A stretch of DNA of 64,000 nt from Planctomycetota bacterium (GTDB taxonomy: Bacteria; Planctomycetota; Uabimicrobiia; Uabimicrobiales; Uabimicrobiaceae): NCBI GenBank assembly GCA_029260735.1, contig JAJDCR010000033.1, forward strand, positions 1-64,000, in the 5' to 3' direction. A model generated the notes under the pieces. It worked only from the letters and a program-made list of their open reading frames with translations, was not told the DNA's origin and searched no databases. This document shows positions 44,522 through 54,842 of this stretch, piece after piece; within the stretch, counting starts at the first letter, position 1; every line of letters starts with the position of its first letter. Made by a program: the position numbers and the translations under genes.

Positions 44522-47224
44522 TTACCACGACTCCATCCAAAGATTTAGTATCCTTTGAGCTTCTGAGTGTCCTTTTCTTGCTGCTTTTTTAAACCACTCT
44601 ATTGCTTCTACTTTATCTCTAATGGTGCCACGTCCATGATTAAACATTTCCCCCAAGGTATACATTGCATTCACTTCACCTAAGTCCGCAGCTTTCTTAA
44701 ACCACTTAAAAGCTTCGGTGTAGTTTGAGCGAACTCCCACCCCGTTATAGTACATGGTACCTAAAGCATTCATCGCTCCTGAGTTTCCTAAGTCGGCCCC
44801 CTTTTGCAACCACTCATATCCAAGAGAGTAGTTCAGAGGAACTCCTTTTCCTTCAAGATATAAAGATCCCAACAAGCTCATTCCAAAAGCATTACCTAGT
44901 TCCGATGATTTTTTAGCCCAGTAGAAAGCTTCTTCGTAGTTAATTGCGATCCCCTGACCTTGGATATACAAAGCTCCGAGTATTGACATAGCAAAAGGAT
45001 CATTCAAATCAGCAGCTTTCTTAAACCAGTAATGCGCTTTAGAAAAATCACGAGGTACATCTTCTCTATTATAGTAAAAAAAAGCCAGGCTCATCATTGC
45101 TTGGGTGTTTTCTCGATCAGCGGATTTTTGAAGCCAATCAAGAGCTTTTACATAATTCTTAGGAACCCCCTTCCCTTCAAGGTACATTATGCCAAGCACT
45201 CTCATTGCGTTAGCATCATCTAGCTCTGTCGCTTGCTTAACCCAATGAAGAGCTTTTGTATAGTTTTTAGAAACACCTATACCTTCGAGGTACAGGGCCC
45301 CTAAGCTTCCCATCCCATAAGCATTTCCAAGTTTAGCAGATGTTTTGTAAAGTTCAAAAGCTTTACTGTTATCTTGAGAAATGCCTTTTCCTTCGAGGTA
45401 TATAATACCTAATATGTTCATTCCATATGAATTACCTAAGTCTGTAGATTTTTGAGACCACTGAAAAGCTTTAGAGTAATCTACAGAGATCCCTTTTCCT
45501 TCAATGTGCATAATTGCTAGTAAATTCATCGCTAGAGAGTTTCCCGATTTAGCACTCTTTGTTGCCCATTGGAAAGCTCTGTTACCATCTGGGTTTGTAC
45601 CTAAGCCATAATAGTACATATACCCAAGCATAAACTGAGAGAAACTATCGGAGTTATTTTCGAGTTTATCAATGAGGCCGCGAGCCATATTCTGAGACTG
45701 TTTAGTATCTTTACTAACAAATTTACCACTAAACAGCATGCTTGCTTTTAAAGAGAGGTAGCGAGCATCGCTATTCAGAGCAATCGCTTGTTCATTTTCT
45801 TTCCACATTTCTTCATTTTTGCCCTTTGCGTAGTAGCCTAAAGCTTTTTGGAAATGCTTCTCTGCTTTTACTATAGAAGAACCTGATCTATCTGAAATTG
45901 GATTACGGGCATAGGAGCGCATTTGGTCGTCTTCTTCAGAAAAGGGATTGTCCTCGGAATAAACCTGGAGAAATTTTTTCCAAATTTGAATCTTCTTACT
46001 TTCCTTCATCTTAGCTGTTTTTATTTTTTGATAGGTCTTTCTCATTTTATCTGTGTAGTTGGACCATTTTCTATCCAATTTTCCAATAATTTCTTCAGCG
46101 TAGGAACGCATTTTTTCATCTTCTTCAGAAAGTGGGTTATTTTTTAGGTAGGCCTCTAAAAACTCTTTCCACGCACTACTTATCTGGCTATCATTCAGTT
46201 TTCGAGCTTTAATTTTAGAGTAAGTCACCTGCATCTCTTGGTGGTATTCGTTCCATTGGAAATGAATTTTTTGTTTTTCTTTTAGCCTTGTAATATCTTG
46301 TTTTATTTGCTCTCGGATTCGATCATCTTTTTGCGAATAGGGATTATCTTCTTGGTAAGATTTTTGAAATTGCTCCCAAGTTGCAATCATTAGATCTAAA
46401 GAAAAATCTTCCGTTTGAATTTTTGTGTAATTCTCTTCCATTTCTTTGAGCTTGCTATCCCAGATTTTCATTGCTTCAAGATCAAATTTCTTTGATATAG
46501 GCTTTATTTCTTCTGTCAGATTAGGCTTTTCTGTTTTTGGAGATGAGTATTCTGTTTCTTTAGTATCTTTATGAACTTCTTTTTTGAAAGTGGAGTTCTC
46601 TGACTTTTGAGTTTTTACTCCGTGAGGAAAAGATTTTTTTATTTCTTGATTAAAAATAGAAGTGGTGTCAGTATCAGTCAAAGATACAAGACGACAATAC
46701 TTCAGAGTAATCCCCCAAGAAAAGCTATCACATTTCCCCTTAATAGTTACCTTATTTCCTGTTGAAATCTTTGCAACTTCTTTTCGGTTTTCCTCGCTAA
46801 ATATACATTGTACTTTTTTTAATCCATCCTGATAGAGCACTACTGAGAAATCCTCAAACCCATCTTTTCTCATTTCCTGGACAACTCCACTAACTTGAAT
46901 TATTTTATCTTTGAATTTAGCCTCAATAGTCACTTCATTTTCTATATATTCTTTGAACAGTTTTTCTACTTTGATAGTCAATTCTGGTTGTGCCGACTCA
47001 ATCTCTCGCTTATCCATTTCTTCCTTCACGCTTACAACAATAAAAAGGAAGAACATTATGCCTATTGTGATAGCTGCAGATTTAGACTTCCCGTATTTGG
47101 GAGTAAGGAGTTTATATAATCCAACAAAAATTAATATAGGCCACAAACAAAGCCACATTGCAATAGTGCCACAGCCTACTTTGGAATTTTCTACTTCGTA
47201 TACTACAAACTGCTTTGTCGCCAT
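44522..47224 (-). CDS. OB-fold/Sel1-repeat membrane protein
   Basis: A 900-residue protein. AAGGAG lies 7 bases before the ATG. Two hydrophobic segments lie near residues 18-40 and 50-65. An OB-fold-like tRNA_anti domain follows (about 85-185; IIQVSGVVQEMRKDGFEDF, STGNKVTIKGKCDSFSWGI). A charged, helical region has three to four repeats with DNP-x-S and Trp (for example WEQFQKSYQEDNPYS and later EFLEAYLKNNPLSEED). The C-terminal half holds about eleven Sel1 repeats (LG.MY.EGKG.. type), a scaffold for protein binding. It lies inside the dynamin cluster and is likely its partner. Confidence 0.85.
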   Translation of the reverse strand: MATKQFVVYEVENSKVGCGTIAMWLCLWPILIFVGLYKLLTPKYGKSKSAAITIGIMFFLFIVVSVKEEMDKREIESAQPELTIKVEKLFKEYIENEVTIEAKFKDKIIQVSGVVQEMRKDGFEDFSVVLYQDGLKKVQCIFSEENRKEVAKISTGNKVTIKGKCDSFSWGITLKYCRLVSLTDTDTTSIFNQEIKKSFPHGVKTQKSENSTFKKEVHKDTKETEYSSPKTEKPNLTEEIKPISKKFDLEAMKIWDSKLKEMEENYTKIQTEDFSLDLMIATWEQFQKSYQEDNPYSQKDDRIREQIKQDITRLKEKQKIHFQWNEYHQEMQVTYSKIKARKLNDSQISSAWKEFLEAYLKNNPLSEEDEKMRSYAEEIIGKLDRKWSNYTDKMRKTYQKIKTAKMKESKKIQIWKKFLQVYSEDNPFSEEDDQMRSYARNPISDRSGSSIVKAEKHFQKALGYYAKGKNEEMWKENEQAIALNSDARYLSLKASMLFSGKFVSKDTKQSQNMARGLIDKLENNSDSFSQFMLGYMYYYGLGTNPDGNRAFQWATKSAKSGNSLAMNLLAIMHIEGKGISVDYSKAFQWSQKSTDLGNSYGMNILGIIYLEGKGISQDNSKAFELYKTSAKLGNAYGMGSLGALYLEGIGVSKNYTKALHWVKQATELDDANAMRVLGIMYLEGKGVPKNYVKALDWLQKSADRENTQAMMSLAFFYYNREDVPRDFSKAHYWFKKAADLNDPFAMSILGALYIQGQGIAINYEEAFYWAKKSSELGNAFGMSLLGSLYLEGKGVPLNYSLGYEWLQKGADLGNSGAMNALGTMYYNGVGVRSNYTEAFKWFKKAADLGEVNAMYTLGEMFNHGRGTIRDKVEAIEWFKKAARKGHSEAQRILNLWMESW

Positions 47225-47278
47225 TAAGTTCTCCTTATACCTATTAACTAAATTTTTTTCTACGATTTACAATGCCAA

Positions 47279-48217
47279 TTAAAAAAGCAAAAGCAAAAGC
47301 AAAATAATAATCAACAGTCCGACAGAAATCCCAATAGCAAAGTGAAAACATAGCTGCACTTGCTTTTGGATCTGCTCCTGGTTCTCATTTATTTTTTGCA
47401 AATTTTCGAAGATAAATTGTTTGTGTTCTTCTAAAGATTTTTTTGTTTCTTGTTCATGATGAAAGAAGTTTTCTAATGTCTCTTCTCCCTGTTTTTTGAA
47501 TAAGTCAAAGTCTTTTTTTATGGTAGAAATAGTTTCATTACTTTTGTTTTTAAATTCAAAAAGTTGATGGGACAATTCTTTTAAAGATTTTTTTGTTTGC
47601 TCGCTTAAATCTGTTGTTACTTGCTTATTGTTGTCGATAATCATTTGGGATGATTTTTCCAAGTAACTTTTGTGTTCAGTTGTGGAGTTTTGGATAAAGC
47701 TTTCTATGTTGCTTGAGCAAGCTTTGATTGTCTTTTGATTTGTTTCTTCGACCTCTGCTAATGTTTCCTTGGTGTGACTTCCAAATTTTTCCAGCTTATT
47801 GGTTGTCTCTTCTAAGAGCAAAGAGCACTCTTTGGCAATCTTTTCAATTTGCTTTTCTATAGTTTCGTACATTTTGTTGTAAACAGCTTGTTGAAGGTTT
47901 CCTAACAACTCCTGCTCAAAACTATCTAGGGACTGATGGATTGATTTTTTGGCAATTAAACTCAACTCTTGTAGTTGTCCTTTGAGGAGATCTTTCTCTT
48001 CAATAATTTCTTGATGAAGTTTACTGTTGATCTTAATAGATTTATCCAGCTCTTGAAAAAGAGAAGTAACTCTAGTTTCAAAAGGGTTCCATAGTTCTGA
48101 GTATTGGGCGTTGAGCTTATCAATGCATCGCTGGCCTACTTGGCTCCCCACTTCATTGGCAACTTCTTCAAATAATCCACTTAGCTCTTCTTGAATTTCT
48201 TTCGAAAACAATTCCAT
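47279..48217 (-). CDS. Coiled-coil, tail-anchored membrane protein
   Basis: A 312-residue protein that is nearly all charged heptads. A single hydrophobic C-terminal segment (FAIGISVGLLIIILLLLLLF) would anchor it with the bulk in the cytoplasm. The start overlaps the stop of the double-dynamin gene as TAATG, with GGAGAT just upstream, so it is translationally coupled. It may tether the dynamin-like proteins at a membrane. No family is recognised beyond the coiled coil. Confidence 0.8.
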   Translation of the reverse strand: MELFSKEIQEELSGLFEEVANEVGSQVGQRCIDKLNAQYSELWNPFETRVTSLFQELDKSIKINSKLHQEIIEEKDLLKGQLQELSLIAKKSIHQSLDSFEQELLGNLQQAVYNKMYETIEKQIEKIAKECSLLLEETTNKLEKFGSHTKETLAEVEETNQKTIKACSSNIESFIQNSTTEHKSYLEKSSQMIIDNNKQVTTDLSEQTKKSLKELSHQLFEFKNKSNETISTIKKDFDLFKKQGEETLENFFHHEQETKKSLEEHKQFIFENLQKINENQEQIQKQVQLCFHFAIGISVGLLIIILLLLLLF

Positions 48218-51200
48218 TATCTATCTCCAAAATAAATTTTATTTAACTCATTTTCCAATTTGCTAACCTCTTTTGATGCTTGACTGAGTTGAGCAACTTT
48301 CATCTCTAGTTTTTGCTTATCTTGGTCAAAATGTTTTTTAGCTTTTTCGAAATCTTCTTTCGTTTCTTTCATTTTTTGTTGTTTTAAAGCTAGCTCGTTG
48401 GAAAGATAACCGTAATCTTGACTTATTTCGTTCATTTTTTCTTGGTGAATAATTTTTACCTGCTCATCACATTTTTTTAGCCAAGTGTGTGTCTTTTTTT
48501 GATAGTTCTCAAACTCAAGTTCTAGTTCTTCTCTCAAATGCTCTTGGGCAACTTTAATGTTCAACTTTTTTATCCATAGTGTCTTAATTTTTCTCTCTTT
48601 GCTCTCTTCTAGGATGATTGCTATTTTCTTTTTTAATGAAGCCGGAGCAATAGTAGGAATCTCATCTACAACGCTTAACTCCAAAAGAGATTCAGAATAA
48701 GAATCTAATTTTTTTCTTATTTCTTTTGTTACTTTGTCTTCTACTTCTTCGCTATGCTCTCTCCAACCAAACATGGGCGATTTAATTTTTTTCCAAGAAC
48801 CTTCTTCTCTTTCGGAATTTTTAAAGCTCAAAAAATCTTTCTCGCTTTTAAAGAGGGAAATTTTTTTCCATATTTTTTCTTGGCTATCATTTAATGGTTT
48901 CAAAAAAGAACAATTGTGATTAATCCAGCTATCAAAATTTCTTTTTTCGCTTTCTCGTTTTTGTTTATTGATTAAGATTTTTTTCTCCAGGATTTTTTGA
49001 TCATTATGCAAAGTTTTCAGATAGCTAGATTGTTTATAAACAAATTTTGAACTCAGCATGGAAGAAGCTTGATTAAGATCAAGCCATAGTTTCTCTTTCT
49101 CTACTTGAACTCGGTGAGTAAAGTCAATATGGACACTTCTTAGGTTTTGAAAAGTTTTTGAAGCTCCAAAAGATTCGCTTATCGTGGCGATTAAATTCTT
49201 CAGTCGATAGGATTCTTTACCTAGCCTATAATCAAAAATAGAAATTTCATGAAAGCTGAGTTGCTCGGAAATGAGATGAAAATATTGCGAGAGTTGTTCT
49301 TCGACGAATTTTATGGGCGAAGTTTTATACTTTTTTCTTCTAAGCTCATCTATTTTTGTAATAACAATAAAAATATTCGGCACTGCTTTTCCTAGTTTTT
49401 TTCGATTCTCGAACTTCGAGAATAATTTCTTTAGTTTAGGAATTTCATCGCTAGTTAGGGCTTGACTTGCTGACATAAAATATAAAAAGGAGTCGCTCAG
49501 AAATAGATAGTCCTCTGTAATCTCATCGTGGTAAGAAACAATGGAGTTAAAGCCCGGTGTATCCACTAAATGAACATCTCTCAATAAGTCTAAGGGATAA
49601 TAGATCTCTACTTTATTGATAATATGTCCGTAATAACGAGAGTGGTAGTGCTGAATACTCTTTTTCTCGCTGAGTAAACTTAACTTTGTCGGTGGACAAG
49701 GAAAAAAATGGATTTTTATAGTTGAGAGAAGAGTATTTGATTCCAAGTGGTCTTTCAAATGAGTTAAGGCTTCTTTTTCTGAGAGAAAAGGGGTTTTATA
49801 AAAAATGTCCTTTTGCTTTTGAAGCGAGCTTAATAATTGATAAAGCTTATCAGGAGAAATAAGAGCCCAGTTTTTATTTTCGATTGTTTGATAAAATATC
49901 TCTCTAATTTGAGGAACTAAAGATTTTTGTTGAACCAGCTTCAATAGTTCACAGACATCCAGAATTTCATCTCCCTTGACTTCTAAGGAAAAACAGCTTT
50001 CTCTATTCTCTTGGTTGATGATGTGGATTATGCTCTCTTCTTTCCAGTGAATAACAACATTATTGGAACCATACTTTATTTCGTTAATGTAAGCCGTTGT
50101 AGGGGTGTTATCAACAGGTAAAATATCAGAGCAATCTAACAAGGTGTTAATAAAGCTAGATTTGCCAGAAGAGAATGGCCCGCAAATAGGTAGAATATAG
50201 CGATTAGAAATAATCTTTTGTTTTAAATCGCCCAGTATAACTAAACTCAGATTTTTAAAATAAGGAGTTGTCTTGCGTATATTTTTGAGTTTAGCGATAC
50301 AATCGAGAAGTTGGGTTTTAATGTTATGGCTAAACTTCTCCAGTCTCGCCTGCTCTCCGATAGGTTCAAATTTTTTGAAAGCCAACTTTTCAACATTGTA
50401 ATCCATAAAATGTTGGGTCGCCTTTACCAGTTCAATAGAGTCTTTATGAAAAAGCTCTTCTATCTCTAAGAGATTAGAGCTGACTGGTAGAGGTTGGCAA
50501 TGCAAACTTCGCACAAGAGAAAGTTGGTCTCCCAAAATCTCTTCGAGAGCAGGAAGCGCTTCCTCTACTTGTTTTAAGTTTTGCTGTTCTCTATGCATTT
50601 GCTTTAGTCCATAAAGAACAAAACCTAGCAGAGCAACCCTTTGTTTGTTTACTATCATTTTTTTAGACGTACTTGCAGAGGGTTCATATATAAGACGAAT
50701 TGCCGCTCCCAACTCTTCTTTGTTATACTCCGGTGAGCGTAAAGAGATTTTTTTTAGATGGTATAGAACTTGCAAAGCCTTGATTCTTCTGAGATACTTA
50801 TTTCGACTTTCCACTTCTCCCAAAAAATAACGATCTTCTCCTTTAATAATACCTTTGAGACGTTGGTTATACTGGTAAGCCTGACAGTACAAAAATTCTC
50901 TCGATTTATCTATATGATAGAGTTTGGCTATTAGAGCAAAATACTTTAGATATTGGTAGAAATGTTCCAGTTCTTCTTCTAGCAAATTATTGGAATTATA
51001 AAAGTGAACAAAGTTTTTCTCTTCGAAGAAGCGTGTAGCAAAATAAGGATTTAAAGACTGTATTAGGGTTCTTAGTTTTCTGTAAGTTAGTTTTAGAACA
51101 TTGTTAATACTACCAACCCCATGTTCATTATAGTTCAACCAAAAAGAAATAGGCCCCCGAAAAAGATCTCTGCCATTTTGTATATCTTTCAACACCTTTG

Positions 51201-51819
51201 TCAAAAACTCTTCATCATGCCGAGAAATCCCCAGGGAAGGAAAAAGATAAATAAGAGCATCGCATTTATCTAGTAAATATAGAAGCTTCGCTTGGTCTTC
51301 CAAGTAAATGGAGTTTCCTCCAGGCATATCAATTATTTCATAGTGATCTCTTAATAATGGGTGAGGCAATTCTATTTCGATAAAAGCAGTGTTATTTAGA
51401 TTTTTCCTATCTTGAATAAAATTAATATAATCATCAACGGTTTTTGTTCGGTGAATATCCGATAAAAAATTATTGCTTTTATCTCTATAAAACGTTGCCG
51501 CAAAATTTTCTCCGTATTTGAAATGAATGCCACACGCTGTTGTCGGAATAATATCAACGGGAGACAAGTCAACTTCTTCTATAATTTTTTGAACTTGACC
51601 GAGATCACTAAGTAAACTTTTGTCTTCTAGGCTACCTCTTAGAATTTGATTTATGGTCGTGGATTTACCAACAGAAAACGCTCCACAAAAGCCAATTACA
51701 GGAACATTCTTCACTCCAAAACCAAACAAGGAAGAATGTTTTTCTATTTGTTTATAGATCTTGTTTATCTGTTTTTCAAAAGCACCTATCTTTAAAAAAT
51801 ATTGCTGATGAATATTCAT
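48217..51819 (-). CDS. Double dynamin-like GTPase
   Basis: A 1200-residue protein with two G domains. The first has G1 GAFSVGKST (46-54), a Thr-rich switch (PTTACG) and DMPGG. Its NKxD appears as LNYN, suggesting weak nucleotide specificity. The second, near 548-830, has GPFSSGKSS, PTTAY, VDTPGFNS and TKID. Long helices follow, and the last 250 residues are coiled coil. Paired bacterial dynamin-like modules are known to remodel membranes. The start overlaps the kinase-dynamin stop by four bases (ATGA), indicating coupled translation. Confidence 0.9.
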   Translation of the reverse strand: MNIHQQYFLKIGAFEKQINKIYKQIEKHSSLFGFGVKNVPVIGFCGAFSVGKSTTINQILRGSLEDKSLLSDLGQVQKIIEEVDLSPVDIIPTTACGIHFKYGENFAATFYRDKSNNFLSDIHRTKTVDDYINFIQDRKNLNNTAFIEIELPHPLLRDHYEIIDMPGGNSIYLEDQAKLLYLLDKCDALIYLFPSLGISRHDEEFLTKVLKDIQNGRDLFRGPISFWLNYNEHGVGSINNVLKLTYRKLRTLIQSLNPYFATRFFEEKNFVHFYNSNNLLEEELEHFYQYLKYFALIAKLYHIDKSREFLYCQAYQYNQRLKGIIKGEDRYFLGEVESRNKYLRRIKALQVLYHLKKISLRSPEYNKEELGAAIRLIYEPSASTSKKMIVNKQRVALLGFVLYGLKQMHREQQNLKQVEEALPALEEILGDQLSLVRSLHCQPLPVSSNLLEIEELFHKDSIELVKATQHFMDYNVEKLAFKKFEPIGEQARLEKFSHNIKTQLLDCIAKLKNIRKTTPYFKNLSLVILGDLKQKIISNRYILPICGPFSSGKSSFINTLLDCSDILPVDNTPTTAYINEIKYGSNNVVIHWKEESIIHIINQENRESCFSLEVKGDEILDVCELLKLVQQKSLVPQIREIFYQTIENKNWALISPDKLYQLLSSLQKQKDIFYKTPFLSEKEALTHLKDHLESNTLLSTIKIHFFPCPPTKLSLLSEKKSIQHYHSRYYGHIINKVEIYYPLDLLRDVHLVDTPGFNSIVSYHDEITEDYLFLSDSFLYFMSASQALTSDEIPKLKKLFSKFENRKKLGKAVPNIFIVITKIDELRRKKYKTSPIKFVEEQLSQYFHLISEQLSFHEISIFDYRLGKESYRLKNLIATISESFGASKTFQNLRSVHIDFTHRVQVEKEKLWLDLNQASSMLSSKFVYKQSSYLKTLHNDQKILEKKILINKQKRESEKRNFDSWINHNCSFLKPLNDSQEKIWKKISLFKSEKDFLSFKNSEREEGSWKKIKSPMFGWREHSEEVEDKVTKEIRKKLDSYSESLLELSVVDEIPTIAPASLKKKIAIILEESKERKIKTLWIKKLNIKVAQEHLREELELEFENYQKKTHTWLKKCDEQVKIIHQEKMNEISQDYGYLSNELALKQQKMKETKEDFEKAKKHFDQDKQKLEMKVAQLSQASKEVSKLENELNKIYFGDR

Positions 51820-54800
51820 ATTTTGATACTGCTTTCAAGAATATCCAAAGCTTCTTTATATTGGCATAGTAGCTTTTGGAGATTTTCTTTTTCCTCTTCC
51901 AAAACCAGTCTTTTTTGTAAAGCAGAGCTTTTTTCTTGAATTTGTTGCTGGAAATTTTTCATTACTTGGTTAAGTAAATCATGGCACCATTTTTCTATCT
52001 CTAAGCGGATCTCATAATTTCTCATTTTGAGCTCACGAAGAACTTTTTCTTTTGTCCTACTCCGAATTTCTTGATAAGCATTACTTGTGGCAAGCTTCTT
52101 GGCAACTCCCAAAGCAGCAATGGCAGCGATTGGCCATCCAATTCCACTTGCTACACCAACAGCAACTATTGCTGAGAGCCCACCAGAAGCAGGTATAATA
52201 CTCAGAACAATAATGGTTAAAAGAGCCCCCACGATGCTTTCAGATGCTCCTCTGGTTGGCTCAAGCAAGCATTTTTGCCAAGCTAAGCTTGAGTTCATAT
52301 TTTGCAAAACTTGAACATACCTTGCCGTTTCAATATGAATTTGAATATCTTCTCCGGCAATGACTTCTAAATCCTCGGCTAAAATTTGAATTATTCTATT
52401 CACTTCTTTACGAAGCACCTCAAGATGATTCTCTAAACCTTCATTATCTAAGTACTGATTTTTAAAAAGTTCTTCCAGTTTCTCTACTTTTTTCATCTTA
52501 AGAATACCTACCTCATTATCGATAAAATCCTCCAAGTTACTCGATAACAAGGCAATAATTTCTTGAGTAGTCTGCTTTATTTTTTCATCTATTTGTTGGG
52601 AGGATTTTATTTTTTGATGCTGCAGTTTTTTCATAAAAACATCTAGTTCTTTGTTTTCTTCAGAAACGTTCGCTATTTTTTCATCCAAATACTTCTCTGA
52701 ATTTTTTACTGCTTTATATATAAGTTGGTAGTCCTTGTTTATCTTACGATGCATCTTAGTGAATTTATTCTGACGAAAAACAGAGTTTGGAGAATAGATA
52801 TGTCTTTCTAAAGAAGAGATCAAATTAAAATACCCCCATTTGGCAAGAGAGTCGTATTGATTAAAGTAGTCTCCTTCTTTAGAGACTTGGAGGAATATAT
52901 CTAGAATAGGCAAGCTTGCATAGTCAATAAGTTCCTGATAGTACTTTCCAAAGTAGTTTTGAGTATATTTTCGAGCACTATTGACATTCTCTATATTGAT
53001 ATCTCCATATTCATCTAAATCATCATCGTATTCATAACATAGGTCAATCATATTCAAAACAGCTATCGACTTAAATTGGTATTTTTCCATTTCTTCTAAA
53101 AAATCAAGAGAGTAACGACCAGACAAACTTTGGCTATTGAAAAGCCAGATAAGACCATCCGCTTCTTTTAAATAACTGCGAACAAGCTCCGTATCCTTCT
53201 GGAAAAAGGAGTTTATTCCTGGAGTGTTAATAATCTCTATTTCTCTTAGCAAGCTCGCTTGGTGGTAAATTTTAATATCTTTAATCTGCTCTTGTTGATA
53301 ATTATGCTTTCGATCTATATGTTTCCAAATCTCTTGGTAGTTGTAGTATTTTTTTACAGTTCCATCAGAAAAATGTATTTCCGCTAAATGCTCGTAGTGG
53401 TCTCCCCTCATCACTCTAGATATCACGGTATCTGTCGGAACAATATCACTGGGGAGTAAATCTTCTCCTAATAGACTATTGATAAAAGTGGACTTTCCTA
53501 CATTGTATTCTCCTATTACCAAAATCTTCAAAGGAGGAGAGACTTTTACTTGCTCTTCTTTAAGATTTGTCAATATTTCTTGGTAGTTTAAATCTTCTTG
53601 GGATAGCTCCTGAAGAGAACTCTCTTTGAAAGCATATAGAGTTTTCATTAACTGTGAGATTTGCTTAGAAAAAACAAGCTCTAAATCTTTGTTCACAGGA
53701 GAAAACCGAAGTTGTTCAATGATATATTGAAAAGAAGTGGGTCTTTCCTTGGCATCTTTACTCAGTATTTTCTCTAAAAACTTCCACTGCAATTCTGTTA
53801 AATGAGAAGACTTTTTCGGTTGCGAATGCTGAATTAAGTTTTGATATTCCTCTTTCGTTTTTCCCGGAAAAGGATGTTCTCCTTCTAGCATTTCATATAA
53901 GATAACTCCAAAGGCCCAAATATCACTTTGAAAGGTACTCCTCTCAAAGTATTGCTCAGGAGCCATGTAAGGAATGGTGCCCTTCATTTTCAAAATAGCA
54001 TCCGATGGAAGACCAAGGTCTCGTGCCAATCCAAAATCTGTGACAAAGATGGACTCATCTTTGGCACGGACTAAGATATTTTCAGGCTTCAGATCTCCAT
54101 GAATAATATTTTGTTTGTGAGAAAAATCTAATACTTGGGCAACAGGTTCTAGATACTTTAGGGCAGTTGATAGAGAAATGGGGCTTTTTTTTCTTAAAAA
54201 ATGACGAAGATTGTTTCCTTGAATAAAATCCATCACCAAATACCAGCACCCCGTTTTGGGATCATGATCTAAGTGCCGACATTGAACAATATTAAGATGA
54301 AAAAGTTTGTTGACAATTGTTTTGTATTCACTGCAGATACTTTGAAAATCAAAATTTTTTCTTTGGTGAAAAACTTTTAGAGCAACTTCAATACCTGTTT
54401 GTAAGTCTTTCGCTCGATAAACTGATCCTTGCCCCCCTAAACCAATCTTTTCGAGTATTTGATATCTCTCGTTTAAAGTAAAGTCAATAGGAGTTTCTTG
54501 CAAAATGATATTGGTAAGAGACAATAAAACACTCTCTAGCTCTTGAGATCTTTCACTTTGGATAATTTCCTTGATTTCGCTTACCGAGGACGAGTTTAGA
54601 TCAACTGTTTTTGTTTGAATTTCTTCAATAATACAGTTCACTTGAGACTGCAAGCTTTTCAGAAGATCTTCATTTTGAAATACTTTTGCCTGCAATTTAC
54701 CTTCTTCAATGTCTTCGAAATACCCCAAAAAAGGTTTTACGACAGCTTTTCCGGAAGGAAGAATCCATTCACAAACGAGCTCTAAGCATGCATTTATCGT

Positions 54801-54842
54801 TTTATTGTTATTGTAATACCACTCCTGCAGTTTTGTTTTCAT
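51816..54842 (-). CDS. Ser/Thr kinase-dynamin GTPase fusion
   Basis: A 1008-residue protein. A helical N terminus is followed by a kinase domain (about 127-380) with loop GLGGQGS (134-140), Lys156, HGDLKPEN (catalytic Asp250, HGD instead of HRD) and DFG from Asp269. A dynamin-like GTPase follows, with G1 GEYNVGKST (444-452), VPTDT (468-472), INTPG (NTPG at 539-542 instead of DxPG) and NMID. The C terminus has long helices and a hydrophobic paddle (about 885-935; SIVGALLTIIVLSIIPASGGLSAIVAVGVA) that could insert in membranes. AAAGGT precedes the ATG. This fusion is the most unusual protein in the window. Confidence 0.9.
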   Translation of the reverse strand: MKTKLQEWYYNNNKTINACLELVCEWILPSGKAVVKPFLGYFEDIEEGKLQAKVFQNEDLLKSLQSQVNCIIEEIQTKTVDLNSSSVSEIKEIIQSERSQELESVLLSLTNIILQETPIDFTLNERYQILEKIGLGGQGSVYRAKDLQTGIEVALKVFHQRKNFDFQSICSEYKTIVNKLFHLNIVQCRHLDHDPKTGCWYLVMDFIQGNNLRHFLRKKSPISLSTALKYLEPVAQVLDFSHKQNIIHGDLKPENILVRAKDESIFVTDFGLARDLGLPSDAILKMKGTIPYMAPEQYFERSTFQSDIWAFGVILYEMLEGEHPFPGKTKEEYQNLIQHSQPKKSSHLTELQWKFLEKILSKDAKERPTSFQYIIEQLRFSPVNKDLELVFSKQISQLMKTLYAFKESSLQELSQEDLNYQEILTNLKEEQVKVSPPLKILVIGEYNVGKSTFINSLLGEDLLPSDIVPTDTVISRVMRGDHYEHLAEIHFSDGTVKKYYNYQEIWKHIDRKHNYQQEQIKDIKIYHQASLLREIEIINTPGINSFFQKDTELVRSYLKEADGLIWLFNSQSLSGRYSLDFLEEMEKYQFKSIAVLNMIDLCYEYDDDLDEYGDINIENVNSARKYTQNYFGKYYQELIDYASLPILDIFLQVSKEGDYFNQYDSLAKWGYFNLISSLERHIYSPNSVFRQNKFTKMHRKINKDYQLIYKAVKNSEKYLDEKIANVSEENKELDVFMKKLQHQKIKSSQQIDEKIKQTTQEIIALLSSNLEDFIDNEVGILKMKKVEKLEELFKNQYLDNEGLENHLEVLRKEVNRIIQILAEDLEVIAGEDIQIHIETARYVQVLQNMNSSLAWQKCLLEPTRGASESIVGALLTIIVLSIIPASGGLSAIVAVGVASGIGWPIAAIAALGVAKKLATSNAYQEIRSRTKEKVLRELKMRNYEIRLEIEKWCHDLLNQVMKNFQQQIQEKSSALQKRLVLEEEKENLQKLLCQYKEALDILESSIKI

